Shown piece by piece: positions 1 to 12,477 of a stretch of DNA of 64,000 nucleotides (position 1 is the first letter of the stretch; each line of letters opens with the position of its first letter). Source of the DNA: Futiania mangrovi (GTDB taxonomy: Bacteria; Pseudomonadota; Alphaproteobacteria; Futianiales; Futianiaceae); the NCBI RefSeq assembly GCF_024158125.1, contig NZ_JAMZFT010000002.1, positions 1,155,769 to 1,219,768 on the forward strand. Direction: 5' to 3'. The notes under the pieces were generated by a model. The model ran no database searches. It was not told the origin of the DNA and saw nothing but the letters and a program-made list of their open reading frames with translations. A program made the translations under genes and the position numbers.

Positions 1-634
1 CGACGTCTTCGTGCGCGAGAGCCAGAGCGGCGGCTGGCTCGTCGAACTGAACAGCGAGACCCTGCCGCGCGTCCTCGTGAATAGCCGCTATTACACGCAG
101 ATCAGCGGCTCGGGGCTCAGCAAGGAAGACAAGACCTATCTCTCCGACTGCTACCAGACCGGCAACTGGCTGGTGAAGAGCCTCGATCAGCGCGCGCGCA
201 CCATCCTGAAGGTCGCGACCGAGATCGTGCGCCAGCAGGACGGGTTCTTCGCCTATGGCATCACAGAACTGCGGCCCCTGAACCTCAAGACGGTGGCCGA
301 GGCGGTCAGCCTGCACGAATCGACCGTCAGCCGCGTGACGGCGAACAAGTACATCGGCACCGCCCGCGGCATCCTCGAGATGAAGTACTTCTTCACGACC
401 GCCATCGCCTCGGCGGACGGCGGCGAGGCGCTGTCGGCAGAATCGGTTCGTCACCGCATCCGCGGGCTGATCGACGCGGAGCCGCCCGACGCCATCCTGT
501 CCGACGACCGGATCGTGGAAATCCTCAAATCCGAGGGCGTGGACATTGCCCGCAGGACCGTGGCGAAGTATCGTGAGGCCATGCGGATTCCGTCCTCGGT
601 GCAACGCCGCCGCATGAAGGCGGCTCTTGTCTAA
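1..634 (+). CDS. rpoN: RNA polymerase sigma-54 factor, C-terminal part
   Basis: Partial gene: the frame is open from base 2 and the start lies before the window. About 210 residues are present, covering the end of the core-binding domain and the whole DNA-binding domain. The helix-turn-helix region (around TVAEAVSLHESTVSRVTANK) is followed near the C-terminus by the RpoN box ARRTVAKYRE, the invariant sigma-54 signature that contacts the -24 promoter element. Sigma-54 directs transcription of nitrogen, motility and other genes together with AAA+ activators. It is followed by hpf and ptsN, the usual order in proteobacteria, which links it to the nitrogen-related PTS branch. Confidence 0.97.
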   Translation, partial: DVFVRESQSGGWLVELNSETLPRVLVNSRYYTQISGSGLSKEDKTYLSDCYQTGNWLVKSLDQRARTILKVATEIVRQQDGFFAYGITELRPLNLKTVAEAVSLHESTVSRVTANKYIGTARGILEMKYFFTTAIASADGGEALSAESVRHRIRGLIDAEPPDAILSDDRIVEILKSEGVDIARRTVAKYREAMRIPSSVQRRRMKAALV

Positions 635-666
635 TATATTGACTTAAAACGGAATTCCGCTCAGAG

Positions 667-696
667 TTGACTTGTGGAAGCGGGGCAAACTACTGT
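667..696 (+). promoter_or_regulatory. probable sigma-70 promoter of hpf-ptsN
   Basis: TTGACT at 667-672 is followed after 18 bases by TACTGT at 691-696, in the 131-base gap between rpoN and hpf. The match is fair. It would give hpf its own stress- or growth-phase-controlled transcription separate from rpoN. Confidence 0.4.
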
Positions 697-765
697 CCCG
701 TCCGCTTTCGGGGGGCCTTGCGAAACGGCCCCGATGGCACAGTCACACATGAGGCAGGAACGCCC

Positions 766-1362
766 ATGCATCTTCAGATTACCGGTAAGCAGATCGACAT
801 CGGCGACGCTCTCAAGGTTCATGTCGAGGACCGCCTCGACGAGGCCGTGGGCAAGTACTTCAGCCGTCCGACCGAGACGGCGGTGACCTTCAACCGGGAG
901 GGGCCCGGCTTCCGCTGCGACCTCCAGATCCATCTGCCGTCCGGCATGACCGGCCATGCGCACGCCAATGCGCAGGACATCTACCTGAGCTTCGACGACG
1001 CGCTGACGCGGCTGGAGAAGCAGTTGCGGCGCTACAAGCGGCGGCTGAAGGACCATCACAAGGCCCGCGAGGGAAGTATCCCTTCCATTTCTGCCGCATC
1101 CTATGTCATAAGCGCGCCGTCGGAGGACGAGGAGGCAAGCGAGAGCGAGCCGGAGACGCTTGATCCCGTAATCGTGGCGGAGACCACGACGGATATACGC
1201 GAGTTCACGGTCGGGGAAGCCGTCATGCAGCTGGAGCTTTCGTCGTCCGCGGCGATGATGTTCCGCAACAGCGCGCATGGCGGTCTGAACATGGTCTACC
1301 GCAGGTCCGATGGGAACATCGGCTGGGTGGATCCTGACGGGCGGACCAAGCGCGGGGCGTGA
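766..1362 (+). CDS. hpf: long-form ribosome hibernation promoting factor
   Basis: A 198-residue protein that binds the decoding site of idle ribosomes and promotes 100S dimers. The N-terminal S30AE/YfiA domain covers about residues 1-105 (MHLQITGKQIDIGDALKVHV...), then an acidic linker, then the C-terminal dimerisation domain (from about residue 135, ending in GGLNMVYRRSDGNIGWVDPDG). This two-domain length is typical of the long form. I chose ATG 766 because GAGGCAGGAA lies just upstream and the family starts here; the frame is open further upstream but without support. It sits between rpoN and ptsN. Confidence 0.95.
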   Translation: MHLQITGKQIDIGDALKVHVEDRLDEAVGKYFSRPTETAVTFNREGPGFRCDLQIHLPSGMTGHAHANAQDIYLSFDDALTRLEKQLRRYKRRLKDHHKAREGSIPSISAASYVISAPSEDEEASESEPETLDPVIVAETTTDIREFTVGEAVMQLELSSSAAMMFRNSAHGGLNMVYRRSDGNIGWVDPDGRTKRGA

Positions 1363-1407
1363 CGGCAGGCACGCCCGAGCCCCGCAGCGAACCTGTATCG
1401 AGGCGAT

Positions 1408-1875
1408 ATGGAACTGCATGAACTGGTGCTTCCGGAGGCAGTGCTTCCGGCGCTCAAGGTGTCAAGCAAGAAGCAGGCGCTCGAGGCGCTCGCTGCCAAG
1501 GCTGCCGAGCTGACGGGCCTTGGGGAGCGTGACATCTTCGAGACCCTGCTCGGCCGGGAGCGGCTCGGAACCACGGGTGTCGGGCAGGGCGTTGCGATCC
1601 CGCATGGCAAGCTCGACGGGCTTGACCGCGTGTGGGGCGTGTTCGCGCGCCTCGACCAGCCGATCGATTTCGATTCCATCGACGAGCAACCGGTCGACCT
1701 GGTCTTCCTGCTGCTCGCCCCGACGGGGGCGGGGGCCGATCACCTGAAGGCGCTGGCCCGCGTGTCGCGCCTCCTGCGCAACAAGGTGGTCTGCGCCAAG
1801 ATCCGCGGCAGCCGGGATGCCGACGCGATCCACGCGCTGCTCACCGAATCTTCGGCCGCGTCGAACGCCGCCTGA
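1408..1875 (+). CDS. ptsN: nitrogen-regulatory PTS enzyme IIA (EIIA-Ntr)
   Basis: A 155-residue EIIA-Ntr of the fructose/mannitol EIIA fold. The phosphorylated histidine is His66 in GVAIPHGK, and the downstream core (VFARLDQPIDFDSIDEQPVD, FLLLAPTGAGADHLKALA) is intact. It takes phosphate from an HPr-type protein and signals carbon, nitrogen and potassium status instead of moving sugar. Its likely phosphate donors, enzyme I and HPr, are encoded about 30 kb away in this same window (29131-31226). It is the last gene of the rpoN-hpf-ptsN group and ends just before a strong hairpin. Confidence 0.96.
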   Translation: MELHELVLPEAVLPALKVSSKKQALEALAAKAAELTGLGERDIFETLLGRERLGTTGVGQGVAIPHGKLDGLDRVWGVFARLDQPIDFDSIDEQPVDLVFLLLAPTGAGADHLKALARVSRLLRNKVVCAKIRGSRDADAIHALLTESSAASNAA

Positions 1876-1903
1876 CGGCGGACGCGGCGGTGCCGGAAAC
1901 GCA

Positions 1904-1934
1904 CCGGGCCGGATCCTGCGGGGATCCGGCCCGG
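1904..1934. terminator. hairpin between convergent ptsN and DUF1150 gene
   Basis: A perfect 13-base-pair stem (1904-1916 with 1922-1934) and a 5-base loop lie between the convergent ends of ptsN (1875) and the DUF1150 gene (1978). There is only a weak T run after it, so termination may be inefficient, but the position fits a bidirectional terminator. Confidence 0.55.
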
Positions 1935-1977
1935 TTCTGCGTTCAAGGGGGGCGGTTCCGTCCGCGCCGGCGGCGGC

Positions 1978-2241
1978 TCAGTGGACGCTCACCGGCTCCA
2001 TGTCGTTCTGACGTGCGGTCACGAAGGCGGCTGTCCGGCCATTGACGATGGCAAGCCTCGTGCCGTCCGCCTGGTGGATCGCGTAGAGCTGGCCGGTCCG
2101 GGCCAGCGACTGGGCTTCGGGAATTCCCTCCGCCTCGTCGGCTGCCAGCGGCCGGACGTAAACCGTGTCCGGCGTGCCGAGCGCCAGCAGCGCCTCGGCG
2201 GTGATGGCGCCCGCGGCGCCGGGGGTGTGCTTTGCAATCAT
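1978..2241 (-). CDS. DUF1150 family small protein
   Basis: An 87-residue protein (MIAKHTPGAAGAITAEALLALG...) of the DUF1150 family, which is common in alphaproteobacteria and regularly sits directly after a small heat-shock protein gene, as here. The core shows TPDTVYVRPL, LYAIHQADGTRLAIV and NGRTAAFVTARQND. No catalytic residues or membrane segments are visible. The start at 2241 fits the family; an in-frame extension further upstream would overlap hsp20 and is not credible. The pairing suggests a role with the chaperone or its stress regulation, but that is inference only. Confidence 0.85.
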   Translation of the reverse strand: MIAKHTPGAAGAITAEALLALGTPDTVYVRPLAADEAEGIPEAQSLARTGQLYAIHQADGTRLAIVNGRTAAFVTARQNDMEPVSVH

Positions 2242-2290
2242 GTGCGTCCGTGTGCTCCGAATGATGGGTCGCAAGGGGCCAGACGGCCCG

Positions 2291-5828
<3,538 letters not shown>

Positions 5829-5844
5829 CCCGGCCCGGGCGCAA

Positions 5845-5873
5845 TTGACGTTTGTCCGTGACGTGACATCAAC
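5845..5873 (+). promoter_or_regulatory. rpsA: possible promoter in the rpsA leader region
   Basis: TTGACG at 5845-5850 with a weak -10 (ATCAAC, 5868-5873) after 17 bases, in the 147-base gap before rpsA. The -35 is good and the -10 poor. A separate rpsA promoter is usual in this gene order, but this exact placement is uncertain. Confidence 0.3.
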
Positions 5874-5975
5874 GAGACCCCGGCACCGCCCCTCGGGGGT
5901 GGGCGCATTCGGGGAAGACCGCCGGAGCCAACCGGCTGGCCCGAAACGACAGAATGATCAGGAGAAAGACCTTAC

Positions 5976-7703
5976 ATGACGAATCAGACGCAAGGCGAGA
6001 GCTTCAACCCCACCCGTGACGACTTCGCGGCGATGCTCAACGAGAGCTTCGAGACCGAGGTTCCGGTGGAAGGCTCCGTCGTCAAGGGCACCGTGATTGC
6101 CGTCGAGAACGACTTCGCGGTGATCGACATCGGCCTCAAGACCGAGGGCCGGGTCGAACTCAAGGAATTCGGGCGTGGCGGCCAGGGCAGCCAGCCCAAG
6201 GTCGGCGACGTGGTCGAGGTCTACCTCGACCGGATCGAGAATGCGCGCGGCGAGGCCGTGCTCAGCCGTGACAAGGCGCGCCGCGAGGAAGCCTGGGACC
6301 GCCTGGAGAAGGCGGCCGAGAAGAACGACCGCGTCGAGGGCCACATCTTCGGCCGCGTCAAGGGCGGCTTCACCGTCGACCTCGGCGGCGCGGTGGCCTT
6401 CCTTCCGGGCAGCCAGGTCGACGTGCGCCCGGTGCGCGACGTGACCCCGCTGCTGAACGTGCCGCAGCCGTTCCAGATCCTGAAGATGGACCGCCGCCGC
6501 GGCAACATCGTGGTCTCGCGCCGCGCCGTGCTCGAGGAAGCGCGTGCCGAGCAGCGTCAGGAACTGGTCGAGAACCTGCGCGAGGGCGACGTGGTCGAGG
6601 GTGTGGTCAAGAACATCACCGACTACGGTGCCTTCGTCGACCTGGGCGGCGTCGATGGCCTGCTGCACGTCACCGACATGGCGTGGCGCCGGGTCAACCA
6701 CCCGTCCGAGATTGTCCAGATCGGCCAGCAGCTCAAGGTGCAGATCATCAAGGTCAACCCCGAGACGCAGCGCATCTCGCTGGGCATCAAGCAGCTCCAG
6801 GCCGACCCGTGGGACGGCGTGGAAGCCAAGTACCCGGTCGGCGTGAAGTTCACCGGCCGCGTCACCAACATCACCGACTACGGCGCCTTCGTGGAGCTGG
6901 AGCCGGGGGTCGAGGGCCTGGTGCACGTCTCCGAAATGTCCTGGACGAAGAAGAACGTCCATCCGGGCAAGATCGTCTCCACCTCCCAGGAGGTCGAGGT
7001 GATGGTGCTCGAGGTCGATCCGGACAAGCGCCGCATCAGCCTCGGCCTGAAGCAGTGCATGGACAACCCCTGGTCGACGTTCTCCGAGCAGTATCCGGTC
7101 GGCACCGAGATCGAGGGCGAGGTCAAGAACATGACCGAGTTCGGCCTGTTCATCGGCCTTCCGGGCGACGTCGACGGCATGGTCCACCTGTCCGATCTGG
7201 ACTGGAGCCGTCCGGGCGACGTGGTGATCAAGGAGTACAAGAAGGGCGACATCGTCAAGGCGAAGGTGCTCGACGTCGATACCGACAAGGAGCGTATTTC
7301 GCTCGGCATCAAGCAGCTCGAGGGCGATCCGTTCGAGACCGCATCGGCTGGCCTGCGCAAGGGCGACACGGTCACCTGCACCGTCAAGGCGGTTCAGGAC
7401 AACGGCCTCGTCGTGGCGGTGGGTTCGGAAGGGGCGGAAGCCTTCATCCGCCGCGCCGACCTGTCGCGCGACCGTTCGGAGCAGCGTCCGGAGCGTTTCG
7501 CGGTGGGCGACAAGGTCGACGCCCGCGTGACCAACGTGGACCGCTCGGGCCGCTCGATCGGCTTGTCGATCAAGGCGCTCGAGATCGCCGAGGAGAAGGA
7601 GGCGGTGGCCCAGTACGGCTCGTCCGACTCCGGCGCCTCGCTCGGCGACATCCTCGGTGCCGCGCTGTCGAAGGCGCAGAAGGACAAGGGCGACGAGGAG
7701 TGA
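5976..7703 (+). CDS. rpsA: 30S ribosomal protein S1
   Basis: A 575-residue S1 protein that brings mRNA to the small subunit. Six S1 RNA-binding repeats can be followed along the chain; the clearest start at VPVEGSVVKGTVIAVENDFA, RVEGHIFGRVKGGFTVDL, VVEGVVKNITDYGAFVDLGG, FTGRVTNITDYGAFVELEPG, EIEGEVKNMTEFGLFIGLPG and DTVTCTVKAVQDNGLVVAVG. It ends in ASLGDILGAALSKAQKDKGDEE, typical of alphaproteobacteria. ATG 5976 is preceded by AGGAG. sppA starts 35 bases after the stop. Confidence 0.98.
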   Translation: MTNQTQGESFNPTRDDFAAMLNESFETEVPVEGSVVKGTVIAVENDFAVIDIGLKTEGRVELKEFGRGGQGSQPKVGDVVEVYLDRIENARGEAVLSRDKARREEAWDRLEKAAEKNDRVEGHIFGRVKGGFTVDLGGAVAFLPGSQVDVRPVRDVTPLLNVPQPFQILKMDRRRGNIVVSRRAVLEEARAEQRQELVENLREGDVVEGVVKNITDYGAFVDLGGVDGLLHVTDMAWRRVNHPSEIVQIGQQLKVQIIKVNPETQRISLGIKQLQADPWDGVEAKYPVGVKFTGRVTNITDYGAFVELEPGVEGLVHVSEMSWTKKNVHPGKIVSTSQEVEVMVLEVDPDKRRISLGLKQCMDNPWSTFSEQYPVGTEIEGEVKNMTEFGLFIGLPGDVDGMVHLSDLDWSRPGDVVIKEYKKGDIVKAKVLDVDTDKERISLGIKQLEGDPFETASAGLRKGDTVTCTVKAVQDNGLVVAVGSEGAEAFIRRADLSRDRSEQRPERFAVGDKVDARVTNVDRSGRSIGLSIKALEIAEEKEAVAQYGSSDSGASLGDILGAALSKAQKDKGDEE

Positions 7704-7738
7704 TCTTCGCCTCCCTCTGAACGAAGGAGCAGGCCGCG

Positions 7739-8665
7739 ATGGCGCGTGACATTGACGAGGTTCTGGAACGTCGTCGCCTCCGCCGTCGCGGCCGCTTCTG
7801 GCGGTTCGCCGCCATTCTCTTCGCGGTCGTCGCGCTCGTCGTCGCGATCGACCGCACGGGCGTCTCCCCCATCCGCGGGGAGCGCATCGCCCGCCTCACC
7901 ATCGAAGGAACCATCGTCGACGATCCCGTGATGATCGAGGGGATCGGCGAACTGGCCGAGGACGTCAGCGTCGCGGCGGTGATCCTGCATGTCGACAGTC
8001 CCGGCGGCACCGTCTCGGGGGCGGAGGCGCTCTACGAAAGCCTGCGCAAGCTGGCCGAGACGAAGCCGCTCGCGGTCACCATGGGCTCGGTCGCGGCCTC
8101 GGGCGGGTACATCGCCGCCATCGCCGGCGACCATATCGTCGCACGGCGCAATTCCATCACCGGCTCCATCGGCGTGATCTTCCAGTCGCCGGATGTCTCG
8201 GGCCTGCTCGACACGCTCGGCGTGCGGGTGGACGAGATCAAGAGCGCGCCGCTGAAGGGCCAGCCGACCGGCCTCAGCCCCATGAGCGACGAGGTGCGCG
8301 AGGCCATGCGCGGCCTTCTGCAAGACAGCTTCGCCTGGTTCCGGGATCTCGTGGCGGAGCGGCGCGGCCTTGCACCGGAGATCATGGCGCAGGTGACGGA
8401 CGGGCGCGTCTTCACGGGCGGGCAGGCCGTCGGCCTCGGCCTCGTGGATGCCGTCGGCGGCGAGGATGCGGCCATCGCCTGGCTCGAAGCCGAGCGCGGG
8501 GTCGCCCCTGACTTGCCCGTCGTGCCCTACGATCCGGGCTCGATCTTCGAGCAGGAGGCCGGACTGATCGGCCAGGCGCTGGCAGGCGCCGCGCGACTGC
8601 TGGGGCGCGAGGCGGGTCTCTCCGTTGACGGGCTCGTTTCTGTCTGGCAACCTACTGTACGATAA
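7739..8665 (+). CDS. sppA: signal peptide peptidase SppA, short form
   Basis: A 308-residue membrane-anchored Ser/Lys protease that degrades leftover signal peptides. One N-terminal membrane segment (about residues 22-38) follows a very basic head. The nucleophile is Ser121 in GSVAASGGYIAA; by spacing with the Bacillus enzyme the general base is Lys173 in IKSAPLKGQ. The oxyanion and substrate region (HVDSPGGTVSGAEALY) is intact. This is the short single-domain form. GAAGGAG precedes ATG 7739. It follows rpsA and precedes ihfB, an order seen across alphaproteobacteria. Confidence 0.95.
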   Translation: MARDIDEVLERRRLRRRGRFWRFAAILFAVVALVVAIDRTGVSPIRGERIARLTIEGTIVDDPVMIEGIGELAEDVSVAAVILHVDSPGGTVSGAEALYESLRKLAETKPLAVTMGSVAASGGYIAAIAGDHIVARRNSITGSIGVIFQSPDVSGLLDTLGVRVDEIKSAPLKGQPTGLSPMSDEVREAMRGLLQDSFAWFRDLVAERRGLAPEIMAQVTDGRVFTGGQAVGLGLVDAVGGEDAAIAWLEAERGVAPDLPVVPYDPGSIFEQEAGLIGQALAGAARLLGREAGLSVDGLVSVWQPTVR

Positions 8666-8766
8666 GCAATTTTTCCTCGTCCTTTTTAGATTTGGGCATT
8701 CTAAATAAAAGAAAGGGGGGCAGGGTCTCCGCGCCGCGTTACCGCCGAGAGCCGTGCTGAGGGGGG
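8666..8766 (+). promoter_or_regulatory. ihfB: AT-rich region upstream of ihfB, likely promoter
   Basis: The gap between sppA and ihfB is strikingly AT-rich for this chromosome and holds the short inverted repeat TTTAGA...TCTAAA ending just before AAATAAAAG. No single -35/-10 pair stands out. Autoregulation of IHF genes by IHF is known in other bacteria, so this is a reasonable place for the ihfB promoter and its control. Confidence 0.35.
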
Positions 8767-9060
8767 ATGATCAAATCCGAACTGGTTCAAAAGCTTGCCG
8801 CCGCCAACCCGCATCTTTACCAGCGGGATGTCGAGCGGATCGTGCACACGATCTTCGATGAGATTTCCGCCGCGCTCGCCCGCGGGGACCGGGTGGAACT
8901 GCGCGGTTTCGGCGCGTTCTCGGTCAAGCACCGCCCGCCGCGCAAGGGCCGCAACCCGCGCACCGGCGACGTGGTCGAGGTGGGGGAGAAGTACGTCCCC
9001 TTCTTCAAGACCGGCAAGGAACTGCGGGAGCGTCTGAACCCCGGCAACCCCGGCGTCTGA
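8767..9060 (+). CDS. ihfB: integration host factor subunit beta
   Basis: A 97-residue histone-like DNA-bending protein that pairs with IHF-alpha. It starts [26 protein letters not shown] and carries the beta-arm motif [20 protein letters not shown], with the intercalating proline in the arm. Length and start match the family; a GAGGGGGG run touches the ATG. lapA follows after 22 bases, probably on the same transcript. Confidence 0.97.
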   Translation: MIKSELVQKLAAANPHLYQRDVERIVHTIFDEISAALARGDRVELRGFGAFSVKHRPPRKGRNPRTGDVVEVGEKYVPFFKTGKELRERLNPGNPGV

Positions 9061-9082
9061 GCGGGAGGTCGCGAACCGCGCC

Positions 9083-9421
9083 ATGAAGCTTGTCCGTTTC
9101 GTCTGCTATCTCGTTGCCGCGCTTCTGTTCGGCGTGATCGCCTTCGCCAACCGGCAGGTCGTCACCCTGCACCTCGATCCCTTCAATCCCGAGGCGGGTT
9201 ATCTGCCGAGCGTGGAGACGCGACTCGCCATCGTGATCCTCGCCACGCTGATGATCGGCTTCGTGGCGGGCGGTATCGTGATGTGGTTCGTGCAGGGCAA
9301 GCACCGCAAGGCCGCGCGCGCCGCGCGGGCGGATGCGCGCATCGCCCACCGGGAGGCGGAGGAGGCGCAGGCCAAGTTGCCGCCGCCGCGCCCGGGCGGA
9401 TTGCCCGCGAAGGCTGCCTGA
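9083..9421 (+). CDS. LapA domain-containing inner membrane protein
   Basis: A 112-residue protein with two predicted membrane segments (about residues 4-24 and 48-70), the short NRQVVTLHLDPF loop typical of LapA/DUF1049 proteins between them, and a basic, Ala-rich cytoplasmic tail. Family members act with LapB in lipopolysaccharide assembly control in enterobacteria; no lapB partner is visible here, so the role in this organism is unproven. The ihfB-lapA adjacency is conserved in many proteobacteria. Confidence 0.85.
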   Translation: MKLVRFVCYLVAALLFGVIAFANRQVVTLHLDPFNPEAGYLPSVETRLAIVILATLMIGFVAGGIVMWFVQGKHRKAARAARADARIAHREAEEAQAKLPPPRPGGLPAKAA

Positions 9422-9444
9422 GGAGGGCGCGGGAGCGCACATCC

Positions 9445-10545
9445 ATGCGCGTCATCGTCACCGGGGCCGGAATCGCAGGCCTGTCGACGGCCTGGGCGCT
9501 CGCGGGCGAGGGCCACGAGGTCGTGCTGCTTGACCAGGGGCCGATTCCCAATCCGCTCTCGGCGTCCGCCGACCAGCACCGCATCATCCGTCGCGCCTAT
9601 GCCGGGCAGGACGGCTATGCCCGGGCGATTTCCGAAGCGTTTTCGGCGTGGGATGCGCTCTGGGCCGACCTCGGCGCCGCGCACTACGCCAACACGGGCG
9701 TGATCGCCGTTTCCCAGCACGCGGGCGACGAGGCCGACCGCTACCGTGCCGGGCTGGAGCGCATGGGCACGCCGTTCGTGCGCCTTGCGCCGGCCACGGC
9801 GGCCAGCGACTACCCCTTTCTCGATCCCGCGACCTTTGCCTATGCGATCCGCATGGAGGAGGGGGGGGTGCTGTTCTCCGCGCGCATCGCACACGCACTG
9901 GCGGGATGGCTCGCGGCGGCGGGCGCGGAACTCAGGCCCTACACCCGCGTGACCGGGCTCGATGCCGACGGCGCGGCGGTCGTGACGGCATCCGGCCAGC
10001 GCATCACGGGCGACGCCGTGGTGGTGACGGTGGGTGCGTGGGTCACGGACCTTCTGCCCGATCTCGCCCCGACGCTGACGCCCTGGCGTACCGCGGTCGC
10101 CTATCTGGAGCCGCCGCCGGACCTCGCCGCTGCCTGGGCGGGCGCGCCCGCCATTCTCGACGTGGGCGGCGCGGTCGACGGCTATGTTCTGCCGCCCGTC
10201 CAGGGCACGGGGCTCAAGGTCGGCGCCGGCATCCACAAGGTGAAGGCACGGGCGGATGAGCGCCGCGCGCCGGAACCGGGGGAAGGGCAGCGGCTGCGCG
10301 ACTGCTTCGCGCCCCCCTTCGCGCGGATCGATGAGTACCGGGTGGCCGAAGTGGTGACCTGCGCCTACACCTTCACGCGCGACGAGCATTTCTTCGCGGC
10401 GCGCCGGGGACGGGCGTGGATCGTCTCGGCCTGTTCCGGCCACGGCTACAAGTTCGGCCCCGCGGTCGGCCGCCGCCTCGCGCGCGCGGTCGAGACGGGC
10501 GACGCGGACGGTCTCGTCCGCTGGATCGAGGCGCGGGGCGGATAG
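9445..10545 (+). CDS. FAD-dependent oxidoreductase, monomeric sarcosine oxidase-like
   Basis: A 366-residue flavoprotein of the DAO superfamily. The Rossmann motif GAGIAGLSTAWALA lies at residues 7-20, followed by the SADQHRIIRRAY segment typical of sarcosine/N-methyltryptophan oxidases. Near the C-terminus TCAYTFTRDEHF holds Cys306 at the position used for covalent FAD in monomeric sarcosine oxidase, and SGHGYKFGPAVGRRLA is the family end motif. It would oxidise an N-methyl or secondary amino acid; the substrate is not readable. It lies between lapA and trpF, which is not an obvious pathway link. Confidence 0.82.
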   Translation: MRVIVTGAGIAGLSTAWALAGEGHEVVLLDQGPIPNPLSASADQHRIIRRAYAGQDGYARAISEAFSAWDALWADLGAAHYANTGVIAVSQHAGDEADRYRAGLERMGTPFVRLAPATAASDYPFLDPATFAYAIRMEEGGVLFSARIAHALAGWLAAAGAELRPYTRVTGLDADGAAVVTASGQRITGDAVVVTVGAWVTDLLPDLAPTLTPWRTAVAYLEPPPDLAAAWAGAPAILDVGGAVDGYVLPPVQGTGLKVGAGIHKVKARADERRAPEPGEGQRLRDCFAPPFARIDEYRVAEVVTCAYTFTRDEHFFAARRGRAWIVSACSGHGYKFGPAVGRRLARAVETGDADGLVRWIEARGG

Positions 10546-10586
10546 AGCCTCGCGCTCCGCATCCGGCTTTGCTAAGACGTGCGGCC

Positions 10587-11270
10587 ATGAGCAAGGCCAC
10601 CGACATCAAGGTCAAGATCTGCGGCATCCGCACGCCCGCGGCGCTGGCCGCCGCGGCGGAGGGCGGGGCGGCGTTCGTGGGCTTCGTGTTCCATCCTGCA
10701 AGCCCGCGTCACCTCGCGGTGGAGGAGGCGCGCACTCTCGCGGCCGAGGCGCCGGCGGGGCTCGCCAAGGTCGGCCTGTTCGTCGATCCGGACGATGCCG
10801 CGCTGGACGCTGTGCTCTCCCGCGTGCCGCTCGACATCCTCCAGCTGCACGGGGCGGAGAGCCCGGCGCGGGTGGCGGAAATAAAGGCGCGCACGGGCCT
10901 GCCCGCGATCAAGGCGCTGGGCGTCGCGACGGCGGATGACCTCGCCCGCGCGCGCGATTTCGCGGGCGTGGCCGACATGTTCCTGTTCGACGCCAAGCCC
11001 GCGCCCGATGCGGCGGTTCCGGGCGGCACGGGGCTGGCCTTCGACTGGACACTGCTCGCCGGCTTGCGCACGCGCACGCCCTGGTTCCTCGCTGGCGGCC
11101 TGACGCCGCAGAACGTGGCGGAAGCCATTGACAGGACCGGCGCGCGAATGGTCGATGTTTCCTCCGGCGTGGAGCGGTCGCGGGGTTTGAAGGACCCCGC
11201 CCTGATCCATGCCTTCCTCAAGGCTGCGCGCGGGGCCCGCGCGCCCGCGGAGAATGTTCATGGGCAGTGA
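10587..11270 (+). CDS. trpF: phosphoribosylanthranilate isomerase
   Basis: A 227-residue TIM-barrel enzyme of tryptophan synthesis. The N-terminal VKICGIRT contains the catalytic cysteine, LQLHGAESP and LFDAKP (catalytic Asp) follow, and [16 protein letters not shown] plus [15 protein letters not shown] form the phosphate-binding end. ATG 10587 puts the KICG motif close to the N-terminus, as in the family; the frame is open upstream but without homology. The stop overlaps trpB by 11 bases, indicating coupling in a trpF-trpB-trpA-accD-folC operon. Confidence 0.96.
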   Translation: MSKATDIKVKICGIRTPAALAAAAEGGAAFVGFVFHPASPRHLAVEEARTLAAEAPAGLAKVGLFVDPDDAALDAVLSRVPLDILQLHGAESPARVAEIKARTGLPAIKALGVATADDLARARDFAGVADMFLFDAKPAPDAAVPGGTGLAFDWTLLAGLRTRTPWFLAGGLTPQNVAEAIDRTGARMVDVSSGVERSRGLKDPALIHAFLKAARGARAPAENVHGQ

Positions 11271-12477
11271 GAAACCGAACAGCTACCGGACCGGCCCGGA
11301 CGAGTCCGGTCATTTCGGCATTTTCGGCGGCCGCTTCGTCGCCGAGACGCTGATGCCGCTCATCCTCGACCTGCAGGCGGCCTACGAGGCGGCGAAGACC
11401 GACCCCGCCTTCAAGGCCGAGATGGACGACCTGATGACGCACTATGTCGGGCGTCCCTCGCCGCTCTATTACGCCGAGCGGCTGACCGAGCACCTGGGCG
11501 GCGCCAAGATCTACCTGAAGCGCGACGAGCTGAACCACACCGGCGCGCACAAGATCAACAACGTGCTGGGGCAGATCCTGCTTGCCCGCCGCATGGGCAA
11601 GACGCGGATCATTGCCGAGACAGGCGCGGGCCAGCATGGCGTGGCGACCGCGACTGCGTGCGCGCGCTTCGGCCTGCAATGCGTCGTCTACATGGGCGAG
11701 ACGGACGTGAAGCGCCAGCAGCCCAACGTTTTCCGCATGAAGCTCCTGGGGGCGGAGGTGGTGCCCGTCACCTCTGGCTCGCGCACGCTCAAGGACGCCA
11801 TGAACGAGGCGCTGCGCGACTGGGTGACGAATGTCTCCGACACCTTCTATTGCATCGGCACGGTGGCGGGGCCGCATCCCTATCCGGCGATGGTGCGCGA
11901 CTTCCAGTCCGTGATCGGGCAGGAGACGCGCGAGCAGATGCAGGCGCGCGAAGGCCGCCTGCCCGACAGCCTGGTGGCCTGCATCGGCGGCGGGTCGAAC
12001 GCGATGGGCCTGTTCCATCCGTTCCTCGACGACGCGAGCGTGGAAATCTACGGGGTCGAGGCCGCGGGCCTCGGCATCGAGACGGGCCAGCACGCCGCCT
12101 CGCTCACTGGCGGACGCCCGGGCGTGCTGCACGGCAACCGCACCTATCTGCTGATGGACGACGACGGCCAGATCACCGAGGCGCACTCGATCTCGGCGGG
12201 CCTCGACTATCCGGGCATCGGGCCGGAACATTCTTGGCTGAAGGACGTGGGCCGCGTGCAATATCTCTCGGCGACGGACCGGGAGGCGCTCGACGCCTTC
12301 CAGCTCTGCTGCCGGCTGGAGGGGATCATCCCAGCGCTCGAGCCCTCGCACGCGCTCGCCAAGGTGATCGAACTGGCGCCCCGCAAGCCAAAGGATCACC
12401 TGATGGTCATGAACATGTGCGGCCGGGGCGACAAGGACATCTTCACCGTCGCCGAAGCGCTGGGAGTGGACCTGTGA
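11260..12477 (+). CDS. trpB: tryptophan synthase beta chain
   Basis: A 405-residue PLP enzyme that condenses indole with serine. The PLP-binding Lys98 lies in HTGAHKINN, and the glycine-rich phosphate cup is [12 protein letters not shown]. Other family blocks are [16 protein letters not shown] and [14 protein letters not shown]. Two in-frame ATGs exist (11254 and 11260); GGAG is correctly spaced only for 11260, so I use that. It overlaps the end of trpF and shares GTGA with trpA. Confidence 0.98.
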   Translation: MGSEKPNSYRTGPDESGHFGIFGGRFVAETLMPLILDLQAAYEAAKTDPAFKAEMDDLMTHYVGRPSPLYYAERLTEHLGGAKIYLKRDELNHTGAHKINNVLGQILLARRMGKTRIIAETGAGQHGVATATACARFGLQCVVYMGETDVKRQQPNVFRMKLLGAEVVPVTSGSRTLKDAMNEALRDWVTNVSDTFYCIGTVAGPHPYPAMVRDFQSVIGQETREQMQAREGRLPDSLVACIGGGSNAMGLFHPFLDDASVEIYGVEAAGLGIETGQHAASLTGGRPGVLHGNRTYLLMDDDGQITEAHSISAGLDYPGIGPEHSWLKDVGRVQYLSATDREALDAFQLCCRLEGIIPALEPSHALAKVIELAPRKPKDHLMVMNMCGRGDKDIFTVAEALGVDL

